Source: an uncultured Clostridia bacterium
GTDB lineage: Bacteria; Bacillota; Clostridia; TANB77; CAG-508
Direction: 5' to 3'
Length of the DNA stretch: 45,206 nucleotides
NCBI GenBank assembly: GCA_949077355.1
Contig: CARUQW010000002.1
Span: 1-45,206, forward strand
Shown here: positions 1 through 7,258 of the stretch, one piece after another
Position numbering within the stretch: the first letter of the stretch is position 1
Layout: each line of letters opens with the position of its first letter
Notes under the pieces: model-generated
What the model was told of the DNA's origin: nothing
The model's database searches: none
The model's input: only the letters and a program-made list of their open reading frames with translations
Position numbers and translations under genes: made by a program

Positions 1-1670
1 GTTTTGATTAATTCTTTGTCGGTTAGAATCATGTTTTTGATATATTTGTAAGGTGGAAATGTTTTATTGATTTCTTTGATTTTTTGCCAAATGATATTTT
101 CTAGTTCTTCTGTGGTAGTATTTGGATATTTTTCTTCTATTACTTCTTTATCATATACGATTTTAACAGACAGTTTTAAGTCGTTTTTGTCTTTTTGGTC
201 TGGCATACCATATACAATACATTCACTTACTTCGTCCATTCGATTAATTAACGTTTCTAATTCATCTGGAAAAACCTTTTTTCCATTTTTTAAAACAATC
301 ATGTCTTTTTTTCTACCAGCTAAAAATAAATACCCTTCTTTGTCAAAATAAGCTAAATCTCCTGTATAAAACCATCCCTCTTTTAAAACGTTATTGGTTG
401 CTTCTTCATTTTCATAATAACCAAGCATTACATTTGGTCCTTTTACTCTAATTTCCCCTATTCCTTGGTCATCTTGATTATATAATTCCAATTGCACATT
501 TTCCATCGGAAATCCAATCGAACCATATTTCATCTTTTTTACATTCTCTGCTGCAATAACAGGAGAAGTCTCTGTTAATCCATATCCTTGAACTACATTA
601 ATTCCCAATTCATTAAATCCTTGTGATACTTTTTTATCCAATGGTGCTCCTCCAGATATTACAAATCGTAAGCTCCCACCTAATTCGTTTAAAATCTCTT
701 TGAATATTTTTTTTCTAATATCAATATGGAATTTTAATAAAATGTTGCTTAGTTTTTTTGCAAAAGCAACTGCTTTGGTTTTTCCTTTTTTAGCTACTCC
801 TTGTTCAATTCTTTTATAGATAGCTTCTACTAGTAATGGTACACCAACAAATATGGATACTTTATATTCTTTTAAATTTTGTGCAATATAACGAAGTCCA
901 TCTGGAAAAACTGTTGTTACACCAAAGGCTAACATAACAATCATACAAGTAGAACCAAAAATATGATGGAATGGCAAGAATGCTATATTTACATCTTCTT
1001 TTCGAATATCCTCTACTAATTGCATACTATATACATTAGAAGTTATGTTGTTTTGTGAAAGCATAACTGCTTTCGATTTAGAAGTAGTACCTGATGTAAA
1101 TAACAATATGTTCATTTTATAACTATCAATTTTAGCTTCTACATATGTATTATTTCCAGCCTGCCATATTTCTTTTCCTTGTTCTTTTAACTCTGGTATA
1201 GATAAATATCCCTCTTTTCTCGACATACAAATGTAGTTTTCTATTTTAGCATTTCCCCTATTTCTAATTTCTTCTATATTTTCTGTATATTTTTCATCAA
1301 ACACTACTACATCTGCTTTGCTTCGAATGATACAACTTTCTAATTCATCTACTTGTAATTCTTTATCTAATGGGATACTAACAATACCACCTAATAAATT
1401 TGCTAGATGCGTCATAACCCATGCATAGCAATTTCTTCCTACAATAGCTACTCTTTTATTTTGGTATCCTAAATCATAGAATTTCGTTCCTAATGAATTT
1501 ACTTCTTCTAACAATCTGGTATAACTTACATTTTCATAAGTTAGTTCTTTTTTTTCATTTTTATGTTTTATAATAAATGCTGTTTTTTCCTTGTACTTTT
1601 CTGCTGAATGATAAATAAGTTCTTTTATATTTTCAAATTCTGTAGCTTCAAAATATTTTTCTCTTTCCAT
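1..1670 (-). CDS. Long-chain acyl-CoA synthetase (AMP-binding), 3' end cut by window
   Basis: Adenylate-forming enzyme that activates a fatty acid with ATP and transfers it to CoA. The ATG at 1668-1670 follows an AAGGAG site, and the frame stays open to the left edge, so the C-terminus is missing. Visible motifs are the phosphate-binding loop TSGTTSKSK (about residue 190) and EGWFYTGDLA (about residue 435), both diagnostic of the AMP-binding family. The open frame contains no CGG codon. It is transcribed divergently from the DUF1836 gene from a shared control region. The family is sure; the chain length of the substrate cannot be told. Confidence 0.88.
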   Translation of the reverse strand, partial: MEREKYFEATEFENIKELIYHSAEKYKEKTAFIIKHKNEKKELTYENVSYTRLLEEVNSLGTKFYDLGYQNKRVAIVGRNCYAWVMTHLANLLGGIVSIPLDKELQVDELESCIIRSKADVVVFDEKYTENIEEIRNRGNAKIENYICMSRKEGYLSIPELKEQGKEIWQAGNNTYVEAKIDSYKMNILLFTSGTTSKSKAVMLSQNNITSNVYSMQLVEDIRKEDVNIAFLPFHHIFGSTCMIVMLAFGVTTVFPDGLRYIAQNLKEYKVSIFVGVPLLVEAIYKRIEQGVAKKGKTKAVAFAKKLSNILLKFHIDIRKKIFKEILNELGGSLRFVISGGAPLDKKVSQGFNELGINVVQGYGLTETSPVIAAENVKKMKYGSIGFPMENVQLELYNQDDQGIGEIRVKGPNVMLGYYENEEATNNVLKEGWFYTGDLAYFDKEGYLFLAGRKKDMIVLKNGKKVFPDELETLINRMDEVSECIVYGMPDQKDKNDLKLSVKIVYDKEVIEEKYPNTTTEELENIIWQKIKEINKTFPPYKYIKNMILTDKELIK

Positions 1671-1725
1671 AATTTCTACTCCTTAATCTAGTATCAATTA
1701 CTAGGTTACCATACATTAAATATCT

Positions 1726-1764
1726 TGTCAAGCTGTTGACTAAACATTCAAAAGGTGGTATGAT
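1726..1764. promoter_or_regulatory. Divergent promoters with overlapping -35 palindrome
   Basis: For the plus strand, TTGACT (1736-1741), 17 bases, TATGAT (1759-1764) precede the DUF1836 gene. On the minus strand TTGACA (1726-1731 as TGTCAA) faces the acyl-CoA synthetase, with a weak -10. The two -35 boxes form the palindrome GTCAA-GCTG-TTGAC, so one regulator bound there could control both genes. The regulator is inferred. Confidence 0.7.
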
Positions 1765-1785
1765 TAGTGCTACGAGGTGATTAAT

Positions 1786-2280
1786 GTGAATACAGAAATT
1801 GAAAATTTTCATCTTCCTAGATGGCACGAACTTCCAACAATTGATTTATATATTGATCAAGTAGTTTCTTTATTAGAACAACATTTAACTGGTTATATTA
1901 AAAACGATAATGAAAAAGAAGAAAAATTGGTTACCAAAACCATGATTAATAACTATGTAAAACATGGTGTGATTAAACCACCTATTAATAAAAAATATAG
2001 AAAAGAACATACTGCTTCTTTGTTTGTTATTTTTATTTTAAAAGAAGTTTATAGTATTAATGATATTAAAAAATTAATTAGCTTAGGGATTGATACTTCT
2101 CCAATTGAACAAGCTTATAATCGTTTTTGCTCTGAATTGGAAAAAGCTATTCGTATTGTTTTTGCTGAAAAGAATTATGTTAAAAATAGCAAACTTTCTC
2201 AAGAACAATACATTTTGAGAAATGTAGTTCAATCTTTTGCTAATAAATTATATGTACAAAAGGTTTATTTGAAAAAATAA
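1786..2280 (+). CDS. DUF1836 family putative transcriptional regulator
   Basis: Protein of about 164 residues resembling the DUF1836 family of small Firmicutes proteins. These have a MerR/HTH-like N-terminal half (here around TKTMINNYVKHGVIKPP) and a helical C-terminal half. The upstream GTG at 1777 is in frame, but GAGGTG at 1774-1779 sits six bases before the GTG at 1786, so 1786 is the likely start. The gene has its own strong promoter and ends in a hairpin terminator. It may regulate the divergent acyl-CoA synthetase, which is inference from position only. Confidence 0.75.
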   Translation: MNTEIENFHLPRWHELPTIDLYIDQVVSLLEQHLTGYIKNDNEKEEKLVTKTMINNYVKHGVIKPPINKKYRKEHTASLFVIFILKEVYSINDIKKLISLGIDTSPIEQAYNRFCSELEKAIRIVFAEKNYVKNSKLSQEQYILRNVVQSFANKLYVQKVYLKK

Positions 2281-2284
2281 ATTG

Positions 2285-2330
2285 AATGGATGATACTCTA
2301 TTTAATAGAACATCATCCATTTTTATTGTT
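2285..2330. terminator. Terminator between convergent genes
   Basis: AATGGATGAT (2285-2294) pairs with ATCATCCATT (2312-2321), with an inner TCTATT/AATAGA extension and a T-rich run after it. It ends the DUF1836 transcript and can also serve the pseudopilin gene on the other strand. Confidence 0.85.
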
Positions 2331-2380
2331 TTTACTAACCTTCTCTGGCACAATTTTTTTGAATTGCTTTGTATTTTATT

Positions 2381-4041
2381 TCATTCATCTAATTCATATA
2401 CTCCATTTTCTAATCTTAAATTTAAGTTTGGTTTTAATTTAAATACTGGTCTTAATCCCGACGTACAAAGCTGTCCACCTTGGCAATTCTCAGTGCAACC
2501 ATTTGCCCACCTAAAAAGTCCAAGGCACTTCCCATCATGAGGAACGATGTCATTTCCCTGTGCGTCACTCATATGAAGTCCAGCAAGATAATTGTTGTTA
2601 CCACTACTAGTACCGAAAGCTTCTATATCCCCAAAAATATTCAAATCCTGATTTCAACAAATTCAGTTCCTTACATTTGTCATAATCTAGACAGACACGT
2701 GTATCAGGATACCTACATGAAGGAATAGAACTATAGTAGCCAGGAAGAATAGCTGTATCTGAAAAAACTCCATTCGAATCTGAACCAACTGCTCTAGCAA
2801 CAGTTGCATAGTTAGAATTTAAGTAATTCTGCGAACGTTGGTATAATATACTAGTAGCATTGTTCCATCCATTTCCAGTATTGGCCCATCCACCTGTACC
2901 TCCTAGTGTTACACTTTCCAAAAATTGCATAGAAATTACCTGTATTCCGATTTTTGCCATATTCTGTATTTTCATCCCAAAGTACAGCACATTTTATTTT
3001 ATTTCCGTTTTTATCAATATAATTAACATATTCTCCATTTTTTATATTACTAGTAGTAGGGGCTGGTGATACTGTGATTGGTCCTTTTACTGTTTCTGTT
3101 TTGTTTGTTGCTTTATCCACTGTTAAAATATGCAAATAATAAGTTCCTGTTGTTGTTATTTTTGTTTTTACCTCACTTTGATTTTCTTTGAAAAATCCTC
3201 CTGTGTAACTAGCTTCATTTTTTCCCAATAAAGTATTGCTTTTTGTATAAACCCATTTACATTTTGTCATATCTACACCACTGACCCCATTATCACTTTG
3301 TGTTACTGTTGCTGTAATTTCTGTATTTGTATCAATACTTGTAGCACTAAAATTTATTGTTGCTTGGTTTGGGTCTTCTTTATCAATTTTGTCAATTGGC
3401 TTAGTTGCTGTTCCTCCTATTTCATCTAATTCATTAATTAGTCTTGCATAAATCATTCCATTCTTTTTAAATATTATAGCTGTACTATATTTCTCCCATG
3501 TTGTTCCATCTGTTGAATATTGTAGTGTATTTTTCCCTGTATCTATATTTGCTTTTAATTCTACTGTTACATCTGTATTCGTGTATCCACTTGGATTTAA
3601 TTGAAAGGTTATATCTCCTTCTTGTAAATTTGGTGGTGGATTTTTTCCTTGTTCTCCTACATATCTTACTTCATCTTCTGTTATTTCGTAAACATATCCT
3701 TCTTTCGTAATAACTCGTAATGTCGTAGGATTTTTTACTACTACACTTGCTCCTTCTAAGGTTCCTTTTCTACTAATTTCTTCTTCGATTGCTTTTTTGT
3801 ATCGTTCCATATATTCTTCTGCAGTTAAATTTTCTAGTATTTTTTCATCTCGTAGTCCGTTTCCTATGATTTGTAATACCTCTTTATATTGTGCCTTTTT
3901 ACTTTCTTCTTCTGCTGCCGTTGCTTTCGTTATCACTCCATTTTGTCCCGTTAAAGTTGCAATACTTACTCCTGCTAAAATTAATAATACAATAATTGTA
4001 ATTACTAATGCGATTAATGTGATTCCTCTGTTTCTTCTCAT
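2381..4041 (-). CDS. Type IV pseudopilin-like surface protein with two CGG +1 sites
   Basis: The N-terminus is a class III prepilin signal (RRNRG then ITLIALVITII) followed by one long hydrophobic helix, so it is exported and processed by a prepilin peptidase. Residues 30-110 form a helical spine. Next come Ig/FN-like repeats (about 140-330), then a NIKNGEYVNYIDKNG segment and a C-terminal region (GGTGGWANTGNGWNN ... GLRPVFKLK) typical of clostridial pseudopilins. Read normally it is split into three frames. Skipping the C of CGG at 2947-2949 and at 2613-2615 restores one frame of 552 residues (1661 bases minus 2 is divisible by 3). The ribosome site AAGGGG precedes the ATG. The ligand or assembly partner is unknown. 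Confidence 0.8.
2613..2615 (-). other. CGG +1 frameshift site (pseudopilin, distal)
   Basis: Context TTT-CGG-TAC. Skipping C reads GGT (Gly) and continues FGTSSGNNNYLAGLHM; normal reading meets TAG two codons later. Confidence 0.8.
2947..2949 (-). other. CGG +1 frameshift site (pseudopilin, proximal)
   Basis: Context AAT-CGG-AAT. Skipping C reads GGA and gives EYGKNGIQVISMQFLES, which matches the usual family sequence in this region. Confidence 0.85.
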
Positions 4042-4146
4042 AATTTACCCCTTCTTTTGTTTGTATTTTATCTATGAGAAATTTTATCGCTTTTATCAGA
4101 TTTACGTCAACAATTTATCAGTTCTATTTTTTTCTATATAACAATA

Positions 4147-4182
4147 AAATCAGAAAACCCATTTATATGAGTTCTCTGATTT
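4147..4182 (-). terminator. Terminator of the gene at 4208-5095
   Basis: AAATCAGA (4147-4154) pairs with TCTGATTT (4175-4182) plus an inner extension; the minus-strand transcript then runs into TTATTGTT. Confidence 0.7.
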
Positions 4183-4207
4183 CTGTTATGAACAAATTTC
4201 GCTGATT

Positions 4208-5095
4208 TTATGAAAATTTCTTCAATTCATAAAATACCATTTTTTTGAAATATTCCTTCCACTGTGGATAACATGCTGGAACATCCGGAAAACTGCTTTT
4301 TTCATTCAGTGCAGTATAAAACTTCCTAACTTCATCAAGTATCCTTTTGTCATATACTACACTTCTTAATTTTTCCCAGTTCTCTGCTGTATCAGTAAAT
4401 TTGGGTGAATAGACATCAATTTCATACATTAATGCTGGCTGCCCATCTTTGCCTACATAGCGTTCATCATATCCCTGACGATGTGCAACCAATGTGTTGC
4501 CCATCATTAAAAGGACTTCCTTTTCTTCTGGTTTAAGATAATCCTTACCCAGTTTCTCCATATCGAAGGCAACAACACCATAATGGAACTTATAACGGCA
4601 AATGGCTAAACCATTTTTATTGCCATACCCTAATTTCATAATCTCATCAACTGTAAGCTTTGTAGTCGATGTAAGTGCATTAACTACACTTTGACCTTCC
4701 GAAATTTCACTTTGCCGACAAGCTCTAACCGTTTCACCTATGGTGCTATTACTTCCGCTAGCAAAGCAATACAAATGTGTAAATAAATGAATCATCTTTT
4801 CAACTCCCAATGGAGTTAATAATTCCGGCGTTTGTTTCTTACCTTCATTAAAACGATCTCTTTCTGCTGTTTCTCCGCCCATTATAGTATTTAATGTAAC
4901 ATAAGCCTTTTTGGCGTTTACAACACTTTCATCAAAATCTTTTGCTTCAAAGTACTTTCCGTCTGGCATTCCCATATAGTATTTAGCTGCTGAAATCATT
5001 TCTTGAGTTACTACTTCTCCTGACTTCCGTAAAGCATTTACCCCTGCACTCGTTTGTAAAAACTTCATTAAATGTTGTTTTGTAAATTTGCTCAT
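4208..5095 (-). CDS. Unknown protein with ADP-ribosyltransferase-like motifs, probably imported
   Basis: Protein of 295 residues with no signal peptide or membrane segment. The ATG at 5095 follows AGGAGG by seven bases, which decides against the upstream in-frame start. PEEKEVLLMMG (about 189-199) resembles the ExE turn of R-S-E ADP-ribosyltransferases, and ALTSTT (about 140-145) could be the STS motif with an arginine near residue 127. This is a weak, motif-level match. It contains two ordinary in-frame CGG arginine codons (R23 at 5027-5029, R127 at 4715-4717), unlike the surrounding native genes. Its base composition is also less AT-rich to the eye. Both suggest recent transfer. Confidence 0.6.
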   Translation of the reverse strand: MSKFTKQHLMKFLQTSAGVNALRKSGEVVTQEMISAAKYYMGMPDGKYFEAKDFDESVVNAKKAYVTLNTIMGGETAERDRFNEGKKQTPELLTPLGVEKMIHLFTHLYCFASGSNSTIGETVRACRQSEISEGQSVVNALTSTTKLTVDEIMKLGYGNKNGLAICRYKFHYGVVAFDMEKLGKDYLKPEEKEVLLMMGNTLVAHRQGYDERYVGKDGQPALMYEIDVYSPKFTDTAENWEKLRSVVYDKRILDEVRKFYTALNEKSSFPDVPACYPQWKEYFKKMVFYELKKFS

Positions 5096-5140
5096 CTTAA
5101 TTCCTCCTGTCAAAAATACTGAAGATACATAGTTTACTGC

Positions 5141-5154
5141 TAGTCAATTGACTA
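5141..5154. promoter_or_regulatory. Perfect palindrome, possible operator
   Basis: TAGTCAATTGACTA is a perfect 14-base palindrome in the leader of the gene at 4208-5095. A promoter TTGACA-N17-TAACAT lies upstream at 5242-5270. ATTGTCTC and GAGACAAT around 5159-5205 can form a second, longer hairpin in the same leader. Confidence 0.45.
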
Positions 5155-5241
5155 ATCATTGTCTCTATCTCTTACTGTATCCCTCCTTTAGCAATTGAGA
5201 CAATAGGTTAAAACATTTTCAAAAGTTACATAATATCTGCA

Positions 5242-5270
5242 ATGTTATCATATTTATGTGAAATTGTCAA
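5242..5270 (-). promoter_or_regulatory. Promoter for the gene at 4208-5095
   Basis: TTGACA (5265-5270), 17-base spacer, TAACAT (5242-5247) on the minus strand, about 145 bases before the start codon. Confidence 0.6.
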
Positions 5271-5278
5271 CCATTTTA

Positions 5279-5305
5279 AAAGAACATCACTTTTAAGATG
5301 TTCCT
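5279..5305 (-). terminator. Terminator of the folT-ecfA-ecfT operon
   Basis: GGAACATCTT and its complement AAAAGAACATC form a hairpin that includes the ecfT stop codon and is followed on the minus strand by TTCTTTTAAAA. Confidence 0.6.
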
Positions 5306-5862
5306 TCATATCCTTTTTCAATTATGGATGCTTCAATTTCATTGACTCTTTTCATAATCGATACCAGTAATTTAGTAAGTATTACCTTCATATTTTTAAC
5401 ATTTATAGCAATTCCTTTTGCTGAACATGCCTCTTTTAACTGATGATACTCCCTCTTAAAAATTGGCAACATAGACAAAGAAATACAGACTAATAATTCA
5501 ATATCTTCTGGATTTATTTTCAACAATTTTAATGGCATACAAAGATTTTTTACGGTATTGGCAATTCCTTTCACTGTCGTTGTTTTTGCATAAATATAAG
5601 TGATATGGCATACCAAGATTAATTTAATCGCCACCATAAAAGCATAGGTGTAATTCGCTAATAACCAATTAATTACTACTGTTACTAAAATAAAAGGTAA
5701 CAATTTTATGATACTTTCAATTGTACCTATTATTTTCGTTTTAAAATATATCATTGCTACTATATTGATTAAAAATACAATACATAACATCACATAGCTA
5801 TCTATAAAAAATATAAGAGTAGCATAGATAACAAAACTTAAAAACATTATTATATTTTTCAT
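5293..5862 (-). CDS. ECF transporter transmembrane (T) component
   Basis: EcfT-type protein of 189 residues that couples the ATPase to the substrate-binding subunit of a vitamin transporter in the membrane. Several hydrophobic segments fill residues 1-120. The cytoplasmic coupling region follows, with the family's charged SMLPIFKREYHQLKEACSAKG stretch (about 131-151) and a final KRVNEIEASIIEKGYE. It is shorter than typical EcfT proteins (about 260). It overlaps ecfA by four bases (5859-5862), which indicates translational coupling. Confidence 0.82.
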   Translation of the reverse strand: MKNIIMFLSFVIYATLIFFIDSYVMLCIVFLINIVAMIYFKTKIIGTIESIIKLLPFILVTVVINWLLANYTYAFMVAIKLILVCHITYIYAKTTTVKGIANTVKNLCMPLKLLKINPEDIELLVCISLSMLPIFKREYHQLKEACSAKGIAINVKNMKVILTKLLVSIMKRVNEIEASIIEKGYEGTS

Positions 5863-6674
5863 CTTTTAATCATTTCCTTTAGCTTGTCTGTTAATTCGTC
5901 AACAGAATAATCTGTTAAACTAATTTTAATTTTTTCTTGTTTTAGTTTTTGTATTATTTGTAATACCATTGGAATTTTGATATCATATTTTTCAAAAATT
6001 TCTAATTCATTTGCTAACTCTTCTTTTCTTATTTCTGCAACAATTTCACCTTCTTGTAACAAAATAATTCGATCTGCTAGCAACATTTCTTCCGCCATAT
6101 TCGTTATATAAATGATTGTGTACCCTTCCTTTTTTAGTTTCTCTGCAATCTGATATATTTTCTCTTTTCCTTTGCTATCAATCATTGTAGTTGGTTCATC
6201 AAATATAATATACTTAGGTTGTTTTGCTAAAATTTCTCCAATAATCACCCTTTGTTTTTGTCCTAATGATAATTCATATAAATCCTCTTCTATTTTGTCC
6301 TTCATACCTACAACTTGTAAAGATTCTTGGATACGTTTTTGAATTTCTTCTTTTTCTAAGTCCTTTAACGCAAATGATACCTCATCTTCGACATGATTAA
6401 ATATAATCTGATTTTCTGGATTTTGGAATACAATTCCTACTTTTTTTCGTATTTCTTCTTTGTTTTCCTTTTTTGCAATATCCAAATCATCCATTGTGAT
6501 TTTCCCATCTTTTGGTTTTATAATTCCCGAAAGTAATTTTCCTAGAGTAGACTTACCAGAACCATTTTTTCCCATAATCACAACCGTTTCTCCATCAGGT
6601 ATATTCAAATTTATATTTTTTAAGATATTTTTTCCTTTTTTGTAATGATAACTTACATTTTCTACTCTAATCAT
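5859..6674 (-). CDS. ECF transporter ATPase component
   Basis: ABC-type ATPase of 271 residues that powers folate uptake with the T and S subunits encoded beside it. Walker A is GKNGSGKST (about 35-43), the Q-loop is in VFQNPENQ, the signature is LSLGQKQ (about 136-142) and Walker B is YIIFDEPTT (about 155-163). The H-loop position reads YITNMAEE where most relatives have a histidine, so the switch residue seems to be Asn. Only one ATPase gene is present, so it may work as a homodimer or pair with one encoded elsewhere. It overlaps folT by eight bases. Confidence 0.88.
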   Translation of the reverse strand: MIRVENVSYHYKKGKNILKNINLNIPDGETVVIMGKNGSGKSTLGKLLSGIIKPKDGKITMDDLDIAKKENKEEIRKKVGIVFQNPENQIIFNHVEDEVSFALKDLEKEEIQKRIQESLQVVGMKDKIEEDLYELSLGQKQRVIIGEILAKQPKYIIFDEPTTMIDSKGKEKIYQIAEKLKKEGYTIIYITNMAEEMLLADRIILLQEGEIVAEIRKEELANELEIFEKYDIKIPMVLQIIQKLKQEKIKISLTDYSVDELTDKLKEMIKR

Positions 6675-7203
6675 TTTGTTCCCTCAAATATGTATTAAAT
6701 GGTTTTCTTAATGCTTTTTCTAAAAACACAATCACAAGTACTTTAATTGGTATCATGATTAATTCTTTTATTATTCTAGCTGAAATTAATACCATAAAAG
6801 CTTTTCCTGTTGTTATACTAATCCATAATGTATTTAACCCTATATTGGCAATAATCGTAACTAAAATAGAAGCTAAAATCACTCTCCCAATAAATTGTTT
6901 ATCTGTATAAGTATCTTCCTCTTTTTTGTATAACAAAAATCCATAAATTGCTCCTGCAACAGCTGTTGTGATTGTATAACCAATAAAATAGGAACCAAAT
7001 GGAAATAACGTTGCACCAATTAAATCAGCAAGTACATTGATTAATATCGTCCATTTTGGACCCAGCCATACCGCACATAACATAGTTGGTACAAAGGAAA
7101 AACCGATGGTTACAATAGGTGTTTTAATGGATAAAAATCTTGCTAATACAATTGACATAGCCAATAATAATGCTGCTAAAATTATTTTCTTATTCTTTGA
7201 CAT
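6667..7203 (-). CDS. folT: Folate-specific ECF transporter S component
   Basis: Integral membrane substrate-binding subunit of 178 residues with about six hydrophobic segments. The pattern SIVLARFLSIKTPIVTIGFS followed by LADLIGATLFPFGSYFIGYT matches the FolT family of folate S components. The start follows GGAAGAAAAAA. It heads a three-gene folT-ecfA-ecfT operon directly downstream of mutS, so this transporter has dedicated energising subunits. Folate specificity is by family resemblance. Confidence 0.82.
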   Translation of the reverse strand: MSKNKKIILAALLLAMSIVLARFLSIKTPIVTIGFSFVPTMLCAVWLGPKWTILINVLADLIGATLFPFGSYFIGYTITTAVAGAIYGFLLYKKEEDTYTDKQFIGRVILASILVTIIANIGLNTLWISITTGKAFMVLISARIIKELIMIPIKVLVIVFLEKALRKPFNTYLREQND

Positions 7204-7258
7204 TTTTTTCTTCCTTTCTTTAAAGGGATTAGAGGGACGTTCCTTAAAATCCCTCTTC

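Noticed and set aside
67..351. Plus-strand open frame inside the acyl-CoA synthetase
   Set aside because: It is antisense to a conserved coding region, has no ribosome site, and has low-complexity composition. The same applies to the many other plus-strand frames opposite conserved genes.
7228..7258. Terminator between mutS and folT
   Set aside because: GAGGGA and TCCCTC form a short hairpin but no T-run follows in the direction of transcription; it may be a degenerate GGGAC-type repeat instead.
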